Assembly: GCF_002729955.1 (NCBI RefSeq) | Contig: NZ_PBYA01000053.1 | Location: 1 to 64,000 of the forward strand | Origin: Salinisphaera sp. | GTDB taxonomy: Bacteria > Pseudomonadota > Gammaproteobacteria > Nevskiales > Salinisphaeraceae | Length of the DNA stretch: 64,000 bases | Direction of reading: 5' to 3' | Shown: piece by piece, positions 8,768 through 17,721 of the stretch | How positions within the stretch are numbered: the first letter of the stretch is position 1 | How the letters are laid out: every line of letters begins with the position of its first letter | The notes under the pieces: generated by a model | What the model saw: the letters and a program-made list of their open reading frames with translations, nothing else | Database searches by the model: none | Told to the model about the DNA's origin: nothing | Position numbers and translations under genes: made by a program

Positions 8768-9253
8768 ATGGCCACTTCGCCCCCCAACGCTTCCGGCAAC
8801 AACCGCATGCTCTGGCTCATCATCATGGCGCTGGCGCTTGTCATCGTCACCGGTGCGGCGATCGGCGGCACCTATTTCTTCATGAATGATGGCGACAAGG
8901 AAGCCGCCGCCCCGGCCCATGCGCCGGTCGTGCCCAAGCCCGCGCCGGTATTCGTGCAGATCGATCCGTTCACGGCCAACCTCAGCGACCCGCGTGGGCG
9001 TATCCTTTACGTGCGCATTGCGGTTAAGGTCGACGACAGCAAGGCCGCAGAAAAGCTCGCCGAACACATGCCCGAAGTCCGCAACCGTATTCTCATGACG
9101 ATAGCCGATACACAGGCCGACAACCTCAGCAGCGCAAGCGGCAAGCAGTCGCTGGCCGAATCGCTGCAGGTGGCCATCGCCCAGCCCTTCTACGAGGACG
9201 AAGACGCCATCGGCGTGCAGGAAGTCCTCTTCACCGACTTCATCGTTCAATAG
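8768..9253 (+). CDS. fliL: Flagellar basal body-associated protein FliL
   Basis: This 161-aa single-pass inner-membrane protein has a short cytoplasmic N terminus, a hydrophobic helix at about residues 14-38, and a periplasmic domain (VQIDPFTANLSDPRGRILYV) ending in VLFTDFIVQ, the conserved FliL end. FliL associates with the stator and basal body and influences torque. It begins the fliLMNOPQR part of the operon, where spacing becomes very short. Confidence 0.95.
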   Translation: MATSPPNASGNNRMLWLIIMALALVIVTGAAIGGTYFFMNDGDKEAAAPAHAPVVPKPAPVFVQIDPFTANLSDPRGRILYVRIAVKVDDSKAAEKLAEHMPEVRNRILMTIADTQADNLSSASGKQSLAESLQVAIAQPFYEDEDAIGVQEVLFTDFIVQ

Positions 9254-9262
9254 GCAGCGCTC

Positions 9263-10273
9263 GTGTCCAACGACGACATGCTTTCGCAGGACGAAATCGA
9301 TTCGCTGATGCTGGGCGTCAGCGGCGACGATGAACCGTCCGCGAACAGCCAGGATGCCGGCGGCAAGCGAATCCGCGCCTTCGACCCGAACGACCAGCAA
9401 CGGGTTGTGCACGGGCGTCTGCATGCGTTCGACATCATCAACGAGCGCTTCGCGCGGCGTTTTCGCATGTCGCTGTTCAACCTGATCCGGCGTAACGCGG
9501 ATATCACGGTCGGCCGCCTCAAGATTCAGAAATACAAGGACTTCACCCGTAATCTGCCGGTGCCGACCAATATCAATCTGATCAGCATCAAGCCGCTGCG
9601 CGGCAATGCGCTGGTGGTGTTTCCGCCGAATCTGGTCTATCTGGTGGTCGACAGCCTGTTCGGCGGCGACGGGCGTTTTCTGACCCGTTCCGAAGGGCGT
9701 GAATTCACCCATACCGAGCAGCGCATCATCCGGCGGCTCATGTCGCTGGCGCTGGAAAGCTATCAGGAAGGCTGGAAGAGCGTTTACCCGGTGGAGCTGG
9801 AATATCAGCGCGCCGAAATGCAGGTGAAGTTCACCAACATCACCAGTAACGACAACGAGCTGGTGATCAGCTCGACCTTTCATGTCGAGGTGGGCGCCTT
9901 CGGCAGCGATTTCCAGATCTGCATGCCCTATTCCATGATCGAACCGATCAAGGATCTTCTGTCCGGGCCGCTACAGAAACGCGACCCTGAAGAGGAACGC
10001 CAGCGCACGCAGCAGCTGGCCGGCGAGATCAAGCAGAGCAACATCAGGCTGGTGGCCGATTTCACTGAAATCGAAACCACGCTCGGCCGTATCGCCCAGC
10101 TGGAAGTCGGCGATGTGCTGCCCATCGAACTGCCCCGTGCCATCACCGCCCGCGTTGACGGCGTACCGGTGCTCGAATGCGACTACGGTCGGCTCAACGA
10201 CCGCAAGGCGCTACGCGTAACCCGTGTCATCAACCAAGAGGCTTCCAAGTCCAACCAGGGACCGAAAAAATGA
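9263..10273 (+). CDS. fliM: Flagellar motor switch protein FliM (GTG start)
   Basis: This 336-aa protein starts with GTG at 9263. The N-terminal LSQDEIDSLM (residues 7-16) is the conserved peptide that binds phosphorylated CheY. The middle domain of CheC-like fold contacts FliG. The C-terminal SpoA-like domain (IELPRAITARVDGVPVLECD) assembles with FliN in the C ring. It overlaps fliN by ATGA (10270-10273). Confidence 0.97.
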   Translation: MSNDDMLSQDEIDSLMLGVSGDDEPSANSQDAGGKRIRAFDPNDQQRVVHGRLHAFDIINERFARRFRMSLFNLIRRNADITVGRLKIQKYKDFTRNLPVPTNINLISIKPLRGNALVVFPPNLVYLVVDSLFGGDGRFLTRSEGREFTHTEQRIIRRLMSLALESYQEGWKSVYPVELEYQRAEMQVKFTNITSNDNELVISSTFHVEVGAFGSDFQICMPYSMIEPIKDLLSGPLQKRDPEEERQRTQQLAGEIKQSNIRLVADFTEIETTLGRIAQLEVGDVLPIELPRAITARVDGVPVLECDYGRLNDRKALRVTRVINQEASKSNQGPKK

Positions 10274-10761
10274 ACGACGACAAGGCCCAGAGCGGCGCCG
10301 ACGACGATTGGGCCGCCGCCCTCGCCGAACAGACTGGCGAACAGTCGAACAACGACGGCGACAGCATGGAAGACGTCTGGGGCGATGCCATGGCCGAACA
10401 GGCCGAAGTCGAATCCGACAAGGCCGCTTCCTCCAAGGCCACGAGCGCCGGCGACAGCGTGTTCAAGCCGCTGGCCGACGAGGCCAAGGCCGGCACGCCG
10501 CGCGAACTCGACATGATCATGGAGATCCCGGTCACCCTGTCGGTGGAGTTGGGCCAGACCCGGTTGACCATCCGCGAACTGCTCGATCTGGCCCAGGGCT
10601 CGGTGGTGGAACTCGACGGCCTGGCCGGCGAACCGATGTCGATCCTGGTCAACGGTTATCTCATCGCCCAGGGCGAAGTGGTGGTGGTCGACGAAAAATA
10701 CGGCATCCGCATTACGGAAATCGTCACCCGCTCGGAACGCATTCATAAACTCAACAAATGA
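10270..10761 (+). CDS. fliN: Flagellar motor switch protein FliN
   Basis: This 163-aa protein has an acidic, variable N-terminal half and a C-terminal SpoA domain from about residue 80. The domain contains MEIPVTLSVELGQTRLTIRE and the segment with VNGYLIAQGEVVVVDEKYGI. FliN forms the base of the C ring and docks FliH at the export gate. The ATG at 10270 overlaps the fliM stop. A longer frame reaching into fliM is rejected because the conserved N terminus and coupling fit this start. It is somewhat longer than the 137-aa enterobacterial FliN because of the acidic N-terminal part. Confidence 0.96.
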   Translation: MNDDKAQSGADDDWAAALAEQTGEQSNNDGDSMEDVWGDAMAEQAEVESDKAASSKATSAGDSVFKPLADEAKAGTPRELDMIMEIPVTLSVELGQTRLTIRELLDLAQGSVVELDGLAGEPMSILVNGYLIAQGEVVVVDEKYGIRITEIVTRSERIHKLNK

Positions 10762-11270
10762 ACGACGACGAGACACAACAGACCCTGAACGCGGCACAGG
10801 ATGCGCCGCGTACCGGTTCTGCCGACTGGCTCCACGGCCAGACCCAGACCGGCGCCGACATGCCGTCCACGGCCGTGCCGCGGGCCAATGGTTCGCTGGG
10901 CATGGAAAGCATCGGCCGCACCTCGCTGGGGCTGATCGCGGTCATCGCGCTGATCTTCATCTGTAGTGCCCTGCTCAAGCGTTTCGGCCCCTACCGCAAC
11001 CGCGGCGGCCGCTCTCTGGACATCATCGCCAGTCAGAGCCTCGGCCCGCGCGAACGCGTGGTGGTGGTGGAAGTGGAAGACACCTGGCTGGTGCTGGGTG
11101 TCGCCCCCAATAGCGTCAACAAGCTACACAGCATGCCCGCGGGCGAGCGCGAGGTGGCCGAGCCCGGCAGCGGCCGCACAACAGACGCCAACCCGAGCTT
11201 CGGGGAAGCCCTGGCCGAGAATCTGCGCCGCGCCGGTTCGCGCTTCAGCCGTAACGATCGAGGCCGCTGA
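10758..11270 (+). CDS. fliO: Flagellar biosynthesis protein FliO
   Basis: This 170-aa protein has one membrane helix near residues 57-73 ([19 protein letters not shown]) followed by a cytoplasmic domain with the FliO pattern [20 protein letters not shown]. FliO helps assemble the FliP pentamer in the export gate. It shares ATGA with fliN and overlaps fliP by one base. The N-terminal 55 residues, polar and periplasmic, are longer than in E. coli FliO. Confidence 0.93.
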   Translation: MNDDETQQTLNAAQDAPRTGSADWLHGQTQTGADMPSTAVPRANGSLGMESIGRTSLGLIAVIALIFICSALLKRFGPYRNRGGRSLDIIASQSLGPRERVVVVEVEDTWLVLGVAPNSVNKLHSMPAGEREVAEPGSGRTTDANPSFGEALAENLRRAGSRFSRNDRGR

Positions 11271-12028
11271 TGGCGCGTTGGCCGATTCGCCTGCTGCTGG
11301 CATTGCTGGCGCTGAGCGCAAGCTTTGCCGTGGGCGCCCAGGAACCCGGTTCGCTGCCCGGCGTGGTGGCACGCCCGCTCGAGAATGGCGGCCAGTCGTG
11401 GACGCTGTCGGTCCAAACCCTCGTGCTGCTCACGGCCATGGCGTTCCTGCCGGCCGTGCTGCTGATGATGACCGGCTTCACCCGTATCATCATCGTATTG
11501 AGCCTGCTGCGCAGCGCGATCGGCACGCCGACCGCGCCGCCCAATCAGGTGCTGCTGGGGCTGGCGCTGTTCTTGACGTTCTTCGTGATGTCGCCGGTAT
11601 TCGAGCGCATCTACGACGTGGCCTACGAACCGCTGTCGCGCGACGAGATCACCTTCCAGCAGGCGCTGCAGAACGGCGTACAGCCGCTGCGTGAATTCAT
11701 GCTGCGCCAGACTCGCGAAAGCGATCTGGCCATGTTTGCCAACCTCGGCGATATTCCGCCCATGCAGGGGCCGGAAGACGTACCGTTGCGGCTGTTGCTG
11801 CCGGCGTTCGTGACCAGCGAACTGAAAACGGCTTTTCAGGTCGGCTTCATGATCTTCATCCCGTTTCTGATCATCGACCTGGTCGTGGCCAGCGTGCTGA
11901 TGTCGCTGGGCATGATGATGGTGCCGCCAGCCACCATATCCCTGCCGTTCAAGCTCATGCTGTTCGTGCTGGTGGATGGCTGGACACTGCTGATCGGCTC
12001 GCTGGCCGACAGCTTCTTCATGAGCTAG
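11270..12028 (+). CDS. fliP: Flagellar export gate protein FliP
   Basis: This 252-aa polytopic membrane protein begins with a cleavable signal sequence ([17 protein letters not shown]), as is known for FliP. The family hallmarks are present: [19 protein letters not shown], a conserved [18 protein letters not shown] segment, and a C-terminal [20 protein letters not shown]. FliP pentamers with FliQ and FliR form the export channel. TGATG at 11269-11273 couples it to fliO. Confidence 0.97.
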   Translation: MARWPIRLLLALLALSASFAVGAQEPGSLPGVVARPLENGGQSWTLSVQTLVLLTAMAFLPAVLLMMTGFTRIIIVLSLLRSAIGTPTAPPNQVLLGLALFLTFFVMSPVFERIYDVAYEPLSRDEITFQQALQNGVQPLREFMLRQTRESDLAMFANLGDIPPMQGPEDVPLRLLLPAFVTSELKTAFQVGFMIFIPFLIIDLVVASVLMSLGMMMVPPATISLPFKLMLFVLVDGWTLLIGSLADSFFMS

Positions 12029-12041
12029 GGGAAAGGCGCAC

Positions 12042-12311
12042 ATGAGTCCCGCAACTGTCATGGAACTGGCCTATCAGGGGATGAGAGTCACCCTGCTGAT
12101 GGCCACGCCCCTGCTGCTGACCGCGCTGCTCGTGGGCCTGGTGGTGAGCCTGTTTCAGGCCGCGACCCAGATCAACGAAATGACGCTGTCGTTCATCCCC
12201 AAGATCCTGGCCGTGTTCGCCGTACTCATCGTAGCCGGGCCCTGGATGCTCGGCCTGATTCAGGATTTCACCCGCGATCTGTTTCTGAGCATTCCCGGCC
12301 TGATCGGCTAA
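12042..12311 (+). CDS. fliQ: Flagellar export gate protein FliQ
   Basis: This 89-aa protein has two membrane helices separated by a short loop with QAATQINEMTLSFIPKI, the FliQ/SctS signature. It forms part of the helical export gate with FliP and FliR. A good ribosome site (GGGGAAAGG) precedes the ATG, 13 bases after the fliP stop. Confidence 0.96.
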   Translation: MSPATVMELAYQGMRVTLLMATPLLLTALLVGLVVSLFQAATQINEMTLSFIPKILAVFAVLIVAGPWMLGLIQDFTRDLFLSIPGLIG

Positions 12312-12323
12312 GCCCCGTCTGCG

Positions 12324-13115
12324 ATGATCGAGTTCACCACGAGCCAGATCACGCCCTGGGTGATGTCGCTGTTCTGGCCGTTCGTGCGCATCCTCGCCTT
12401 CGTCGCGGTCGCGCCCATCCTGGGCGAAAACAGCCTGTCACGGGTGGCCAAGGTCGGTGTCGCGGTGCTGCTGGCGTTCATCATCGCGCCCACGCTCCCC
12501 CCGCCGCCGGATATACCGCCGGTATCCTATGTCGGCATATGGCTGATCGTGCAACAGATCCTCATCGGCATTGCCATGGGTCTGGTCATGCGCGTGGTGT
12601 TCGCGGCGGTGCGCGCCGCGGGCGACTATATCGGCCTGCAGATGGGTCTTGGCTTCGCCTCGTTCTATTCGGCCGCCATGGGCGCCAATATCATGGTGCT
12701 GGCCCAGATCCTGAATGTGTTCGCCCTGCTGTTCTTCCTCGCATTCGATGGCCATCTGATGATGATCCGGGTGCTCGCCTTCACCTTCTTCGAGCTGCCC
12801 GTGGGGGCCGGTTCGCTCGATGCCGAGGGCTGGTACACGCTGGTGCACTGGGCCGGCACCGTATTCAGCGCCGGCCTGGGGCTCGCGCTGCCGCTGGTCA
12901 CCGCCCTGCTCACCATCAATATGGCCCTGGGCATTCTCAACCGCGCCTCGCCGCAGCTCTCCATCTTTTCGATCGGTTTCCCGCTCACGCTGCTTTCGGG
13001 CATCGTGCTGCTGTTCTTCATGGTGCCCGAACTCGGCGGGCTGTTCGGCCAGATGTTCGCCAACGGCATCGACGCCATGGGTGCCGTACTGAGCGCGCTC
13101 GCGGGTAACGGCTAG
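12324..13115 (+). CDS. fliR: Flagellar export gate protein FliR
   Basis: This 263-aa protein has about six hydrophobic segments, starting WVMSLFWPFVRILAFVAVAP, as in FliR/SctT proteins. It completes the FliPQR gate. It is the last gene of the fliF-R run. Downstream is a 265-bp gap with GC-rich inverted repeats (for example CGGCCT paired with AGGCCG near 13142-13164) but no T-tract, then the convergent flgL terminator. Confidence 0.96.
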   Translation: MIEFTTSQITPWVMSLFWPFVRILAFVAVAPILGENSLSRVAKVGVAVLLAFIIAPTLPPPPDIPPVSYVGIWLIVQQILIGIAMGLVMRVVFAAVRAAGDYIGLQMGLGFASFYSAAMGANIMVLAQILNVFALLFFLAFDGHLMMIRVLAFTFFELPVGAGSLDAEGWYTLVHWAGTVFSAGLGLALPLVTALLTINMALGILNRASPQLSIFSIGFPLTLLSGIVLLFFMVPELGGLFGQMFANGIDAMGAVLSALAGNG

Positions 13116-13324
13116 CCGGGCGAGCACGGGGATTTTGTAACGGCCTCGGGCCTCGGCCAGGCCGTATGGATCGGCACAGGCTCACCAGGCAAGCATCGAG
13201 AGTACGGTCGCGCCTGCGCGCCGATGGAGGTAGCGGCCGGCCGGAACGAGTCAGCCAGGGTTTGTCGTTACGCGAGCGCGCACATCGCGTCCGGGCCGGC
13301 CCGCATCATTTATAGCGGTCGCAT

Positions 13325-13358
13325 AAAAAAAGCCCGAGGCGTATGCACGCCGCGGGCT
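13325..13358 (-). terminator. Intrinsic terminator of flgKL
   Basis: On the minus strand, AGCCCG pairs with CGGGCT (outer arms 13331-13336 and 13353-13358) and GGCG/CGCC inside, followed by seven T (plus-strand A-run 13325-13331). It lies 22 bases after the flgL stop. Confidence 0.8.
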
Positions 13359-13380
13359 GTATACCGACGTTTGTCGATAA

Positions 13381-14601
13381 CTAGATATTGAGGCTGAACA
13401 TCGACAGCTTCTGAATATCGGTGAACGTCTTCTGAGAGAACTGCAGGGCCACCTGGGCGAGGCTGTAGTCCGAATAGGCCGACATATAGTCGAGATCCTC
13501 AAGCTGCGAGCGCGTCATGTCGTAGTTGAGACCGCGCGCCGCGCCGACTGTGTCAAGGGTATCCAGCTCGTTGAGGCGGGAACCCAGCGAAGCGCGTACC
13601 GTCAACACGTTGTCGAGCGAGTTCGCGACCTTGCGATGGGCGCTGTTCAAGCCGTTTTCCAGCGCCGCACGCGAGGCCGGTGTATCGGTGCCGGTCTTGA
13701 GTACGTCGATCACTTCGGCCAGCGTGTTGAGGATGTTGTTGTCCTCTTCGCGATCGCGGGCAAAGGTGAAACCATCGCCGTCGGCGGGCGTGCCCTTGAT
13801 GGTCACGCGCATGCTCTCGCCCAGTTCGATCGGCTCGCCGGCGACATAGGGTTGATCCGCCACCAGCGTTTCGCCGGTGGTGGCATTGGCCACGCTATAG
13901 CGCACCTCACCGTCGGTTTCGCTGAAGCTGAGCTGGAACTCGTTACCGAAATCGGCGCTGCTCGCATCGGCCACGTTGATCGAACCGAACACGCCGGTGC
14001 CCGCATTGCCGCCATCGGCCGTACCCACGTACTGGGCGCTTTCGGTGACGGAGGTAAACACGCGGCTGCCGGTGTCGTTGATCGCCATCATGCGCGAGGC
14101 GTCCACACGCAGATTCTGCAGTCCCTCGTCGCCCTGATAGCTCACACGGCCACCGGACTCGACGAACGGCGTTTTGTCGCCGTCGTGACCGGCGAATATA
14201 AAGCGCCCGTTGCCGTCCTGTGCGTTGGCACTGCCGAGCATCTGGGCATAAATACCTTCGAGATCGGTCGCGATCGAGTTGCGATCGGCATCGCTGAGCG
14301 TGCCGTTGCCGGCCTTGACCAGCTGCGGCGTGACCGCCTGCAGCGCCCGAGTGACCTGGTCAAGCTGGGTCTCCTCCGCCGAGATACTGCGACGGGCCGA
14401 GGTCCGACTGGCTTCGAACTGGTCGTTGACCGCACTGGCCTGTGAGACCACGAGCGCCTGCGAAGCGGCGCGCGGGTCATCGGCGGGGGTTACGATCTTC
14501 TTGCCACTGGCGAGCTGTTGGCCGATGCCCGCGACCTGACCCTGCTGGCGCAAGATCGACTGCGTGCTCATGCTGTAGATCGAATTGGTGCTCAAGCGCA
14601 T
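13381..14601 (-). CDS. flgL: Flagellar hook-associated protein FlgL (HAP3)
   Basis: This 406-aa protein has a flagellin-like D0 N terminus (MRLSTNSIYSMSTQSILRQQ) and a matching C-terminal helix (ALQFSQKTFTDIQKLSMFSL), with a variable centre. FlgL caps the hook-filament junction beside FlgK. It lies 34 bases downstream of flgK, with AAAGG as ribosome site, and is the last gene before an intrinsic terminator. Transcription probably comes from the sigma-28 site upstream of flgK. Confidence 0.96.
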   Translation of the reverse strand: MRLSTNSIYSMSTQSILRQQGQVAGIGQQLASGKKIVTPADDPRAASQALVVSQASAVNDQFEASRTSARRSISAEETQLDQVTRALQAVTPQLVKAGNGTLSDADRNSIATDLEGIYAQMLGSANAQDGNGRFIFAGHDGDKTPFVESGGRVSYQGDEGLQNLRVDASRMMAINDTGSRVFTSVTESAQYVGTADGGNAGTGVFGSINVADASSADFGNEFQLSFSETDGEVRYSVANATTGETLVADQPYVAGEPIELGESMRVTIKGTPADGDGFTFARDREEDNNILNTLAEVIDVLKTGTDTPASRAALENGLNSAHRKVANSLDNVLTVRASLGSRLNELDTLDTVGAARGLNYDMTRSQLEDLDYMSAYSDYSLAQVALQFSQKTFTDIQKLSMFSLNI

Positions 14602-14618
14602 GACGTGTGCCTTTCAGT

Positions 14619-14642
14619 TAAAACTAGGCGTAAAACTAGGCG
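14619..14642. repeat. Exact tandem 12-bp duplication over the flgK stop codon
   Basis: TAAAACTAGGCG occurs twice in direct succession (14619-14630 and 14631-14642). The right-hand copy contains the flgK TAG stop (14636-14638 on the plus strand reads CTA), so the unit duplicated the end of the gene and moved flgL 12 bases away. Confidence 0.8.
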
Positions 14643-16264
14643 CGGATGCCGAGCAGCGTATCGAACAGGCTTGCCGCCGTTTCGATGACCTTGGCATTCG
14701 CTTGATACATTTGCTGGTAATACAGCAGGTTGACGCGCTCTTCATCGAGGTTCACGCCGGATACCGACTGCTGTGCGGTTTCGAGTTCGCTGGTGAGCAT
14801 CTGCTGGGCGCTGCTGTTGACCTGGAGCGAGCGCGTCTTGTTGCCGATATCGCTCACCAGGCGTGCATAACCGCTGTTGAAACTGCTTTCGCCTTCGATC
14901 GCGGTTTCGTCCTGCAGGGCCGCCATGGCCAGCGCATTGCGGTTGTCGCCCGTACCGCCGCCCTGAGCGGCTGCAATCTCGGACGTGCTCTTGACCGCAA
15001 CTTCCATCTCGGCCGCGGCGCGATCGAGCGGCTTGATGACGAACGCATCGCCATCGGCAACGGCGCCCTGCACCCGCACCTCGACGCCGTCGAACTGCAA
15101 CGGCGATTCGTCACCGCCGAAAAAGCGCTTGTCGCCGTCGCTCGTGCGCGTCAATGCATAGGAGTTGGTGTCTCCGTTGTATTCCAGCCGGTAGTTGCTG
15201 GCACGCACTTCGGCGCTTGCGCCCTCGGTGAACGTTACCTCGAGCGTGGCCGTTCCGTTGTTGTTCGCGTCGCTGAAGCTCACCGGGCTTGCCGTTTCGA
15301 AGAACGCGCCACCGGCCTGGCCCTTGTACGTGGTACCGCCCTGGTGGACTTCGTTAATGCGCGCAGAAAGCGTATGCGCAAGCTGGTCCAGACGCTGCTG
15401 TGCAGGCTCGAGCGAGTCCTTGCGAAACGCCATCAGGCCGCCGATAGACCCGCCCTTGATGCTGTTCTCCGAGAGTTCGCGCAGCTGACCATTGCCGACA
15501 TCGAAGGCGATCGCCGAACGGGTCGGATCCGCCGCCGAATCCACCAGCTTGAGCGATTTGGCGCCGTTGGCGTCGACCAGCGGCTGGCCGGCCACCATCA
15601 CATGGTAGGAATTGCCGTCCTGAACCGAGAGCTTGACGTCGACCAGATCGCCCAGCGCGGAGACCAGCTGGTCGCGCTGGTCCAGCAGATTGTTCGGCGG
15701 CTGGCCGGTCTTGGCCTCGGCCTGCACGATCTGCGTATTGAGGTTGGAAATCTGTTCGGCGTAGTTGTTGACCTGGGTGATCCCGCCCTTGAGCTGCGAC
15801 TCGACGCTTTCGCCCATGTCGGACAGATATTCCGAGAACGCGCGAAACTGCGCGGTCATGCTGTTGGCATCGCCCAGCAGCGACTCGCGCGCGGCGGAGT
15901 CCGCCGGGTTGGCCGACAGCGTCTGCAGGCCGCCGAAGAACTTCTGCATCAGCGGTGCCAGGCCGGCTTCGCTATCGCCCAGCAGGTTGTTGATCTGCGA
16001 GATCTGGCCCAGGTGGCTGTCCAGCGCGCTGGAGCGGCTCTGTGCATCGTTGAGCTGGCCGGTCAGATACTGCTGATACTGGCGCTCCACGCCCGTGGTG
16101 CGGACTCCGCCCCCCTGGCCATTGCCTTCCTGCGACGTGCTCAACCCCACCACTTGCCGGCTGTAACCCGGCGTTCTGACGTTGCTGATGTTGTTGCTGG
16201 TCGTGGAAAGCGCGGTCTGCGCTGCTCCCAGGCCACTCAAGCCGATGCCGAATAGATTGGACAT
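14636..16264 (-). CDS. flgK: Flagellar hook-associated protein FlgK (HAP1)
   Basis: This 542-aa protein has the rod/hook-family N terminus (GLGAAQTALSTTSNNISNV, then TPGYSRQ) and a C-terminal helix with NLLYYQQMYQANAKVIETAA. These form the D0 coiled coil. FlgK is the first hook-filament junction protein. Upstream, a sigma-28-like promoter at 16316-16342 gives flgKL its own late promoter. A mobile repeat lies beyond it and separates flgK from flgJ. Confidence 0.97.
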   Translation of the reverse strand: MSNLFGIGLSGLGAAQTALSTTSNNISNVRTPGYSRQVVGLSTSQEGNGQGGGVRTTGVERQYQQYLTGQLNDAQSRSSALDSHLGQISQINNLLGDSEAGLAPLMQKFFGGLQTLSANPADSAARESLLGDANSMTAQFRAFSEYLSDMGESVESQLKGGITQVNNYAEQISNLNTQIVQAEAKTGQPPNNLLDQRDQLVSALGDLVDVKLSVQDGNSYHVMVAGQPLVDANGAKSLKLVDSAADPTRSAIAFDVGNGQLRELSENSIKGGSIGGLMAFRKDSLEPAQQRLDQLAHTLSARINEVHQGGTTYKGQAGGAFFETASPVSFSDANNNGTATLEVTFTEGASAEVRASNYRLEYNGDTNSYALTRTSDGDKRFFGGDESPLQFDGVEVRVQGAVADGDAFVIKPLDRAAAEMEVAVKSTSEIAAAQGGGTGDNRNALAMAALQDETAIEGESSFNSGYARLVSDIGNKTRSLQVNSSAQQMLTSELETAQQSVSGVNLDEERVNLLYYQQMYQANAKVIETAASLFDTLLGIRA

Positions 16265-16315
16265 GATCGCTCTACAAGTTTGGCATGCGCACCGACGGTG
16301 CTCTCATACCTGGAA

Positions 16316-16342
16316 ATAACGGCCGAAGCGCGAAAAAGTTAA
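16316..16342 (-). promoter_or_regulatory. Sigma-28 (FliA) promoter of flgKL
   Basis: On the minus strand TTAACTTT-N11-GCCGTTAT matches the known sigma-28 consensus TAAAGTTT-N11-GCCGATAA at 12 of 16 bases with exact spacing. It ends 51 bases before the flgK ATG and lies between flgK and the mobile repeat. Confidence 0.6.
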
Positions 16343-16368
16343 ACCCCTCAAGCGCCCGTGTGGCCTAG

Positions 16369-16632
16369 GGCGTGTCGTCATAAGATAAGGCGGCGCATCG
16401 GCGGCCAAGCCGCGGCAAGACAAGGCATCGCGAGCGTCGCGTGGTTGTTCCACGTAAGCGAGCGATAACGATGGATTGCCGGGGCTTGGCCGTCGACCCG
16501 TCGGGTTGCCCGCGCCGGACGCGCCATGCGGCGTTGCGGGCCTTGACCGTGGCGCGCCACGCTCGGCGGCCCGCGCCTTGCCTGACACGCCCGGCGCGGG
16601 CAATGCGACGTCATATCTCATGACGACACGCC
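16369..16632. mobile_element. MITE-like element with CTAG target duplication
   Basis: This 264-bp non-coding segment has terminal inverted repeats: the first 34 bases match the reverse complement of the last 34 at 28 positions, with the outer 13 identical (GGCGTGTCGTCAT). It is flanked on both sides by CTAG (16365-16368 and 16633-16636), as expected of a 4-bp target duplication. CTAG/YTAR targets are known for the IS5 superfamily. It has no convincing ORF, so it would need a transposase in trans. The right CTAG contains the flgJ stop codon TAG. It separates flgJ from flgK within an otherwise tight gene run. Confidence 0.8.
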
Positions 16633-17721
16633 CTAGAAAAGACGGCTCAGATCAGCGCCTTCGGCCCGGGCGAACTGCGCGGGTTCAGAGGCGGGCGCCG
16701 GCATATCCGCCGGCAACGTCTTCATGATCGAAACCAGCTTGTTGGCATAGGCAGGATCAGTGGCATAACCGCAGTTCTGCAGCGCCCGCGCGGCGTGTTC
16801 GGCCGTGGGTGCATCCACCACCGGCTTGTAGCGCGGCGACTGGGTCAGAAGGCGGGCGTAATCCGAGAATGCCTGCTCGTAGGAGTCGTAGGCACGGAAT
16901 TCGGCCTGCGTGGTATAGCGCTTCGAGCCGGCATATTCGGTGGTCGTTACGCGGGCGGCATCGCCGTCCCAGCCGGTGGCCTTGATATTGAATACGTTGA
17001 AGCTCGGACGGCCGTCGGCACGTGTGATTTCGTGTTTGCCCCAGCCGGTTTCCAGGGCGGCCTGGGCAAGAATCAGACGTTTCGGAATGCCGGTTTCGCG
17101 GGCGGCGACCGCAGCCGCGGATTCCATGCGATCCAGAAAATCGTTCACGTGATCCGGCAATACGGCACGGCGTACAGTTTCCGAGGCCGAGACTGAAGCC
17201 GAGGCCTGAGTGTCGGCCACACTGCGGCGCGGCGATACCGCCTCGTTCACGGCCGCCTGCAACGGCGGACGCGGAAATTCCTTGCGCGCCAGATCGTCCG
17301 CCGGAGCCTTATCGGCCCGACGTGCTTCGACCGGATCCGAGGCCCGCAGCGGCTGCGGCGTGGCGTTCGGAATCGAGGCCAGGAAGGAATCCACCGAATC
17401 CGCGGGCGCGGCCGAGGCACTGCCCTTGCCCTGCAGCTGCTGGGTCAACATGTCGGCCAGACCGATGCCGCGCTGCGACAGCGTCTGTGCCCATTGCTGA
17501 TCCATGAGCGACTGATACATTTCCGAGCGCTGGCTGTTGAGCAGGCCGCTCTGCGGAATCGCGTCGCGCATCTGCTTGAGCATTTTCTGCAGAAAAACGG
17601 CCTCGAACTGCTTGGCGGCCTCCTTGATGCCTTCATCCGGCGAGTTGCGCGCCGAATACTTGAGCTTGGAGACGCCATTCATGCTCAGGGCGAAATCGCC
17701 GGTGTTGCCTGCGCCCGTCAT
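16633..17721 (-). CDS. flgJ: Flagellar rod-assembly protein/peptidoglycan hydrolase FlgJ
   Basis: This 362-aa two-domain protein is the bifunctional type. An N-terminal rod-capping domain spans about residues 25-95 (FEAVFLQKMLKQMRDAIPQS). A variable Ala/Ser-rich linker follows, then a C-terminal glucosaminidase domain from about residue 205, with the catalytic Glu in QAALETGWGKHEI. It bores through peptidoglycan so that the rod can grow. The ATG directly abuts the flgI stop. Its TAG stop lies in the CTAG target of the neighbouring mobile repeat, so the reading frame is intact. Confidence 0.96.
   Translation of the reverse strand: MTGAGNTGDFALSMNGVSKLKYSARNSPDEGIKEAAKQFEAVFLQKMLKQMRDAIPQSGLLNSQRSEMYQSLMDQQWAQTLSQRGIGLADMLTQQLQGKGSASAAPADSVDSFLASIPNATPQPLRASDPVEARRADKAPADDLARKEFPRPPLQAAVNEAVSPRRSVADTQASASVSASETVRRAVLPDHVNDFLDRMESAAAVAARETGIPKRLILAQAALETGWGKHEITRADGRPSFNVFNIKATGWDGDAARVTTTEYAGSKRYTTQAEFRAYDSYEQAFSDYARLLTQSPRYKPVVDAPTAEHAARALQNCGYATDPAYANKLVSIMKTLPADMPAPASEPAQFARAEGADLSRLF

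Noticed and set aside
16304-16621. Frames inside the 264-bp element at flgJ-flgK
   Set aside because: They are short, run through the inverted ends and lack ribosome sites. A transposase would be far longer.
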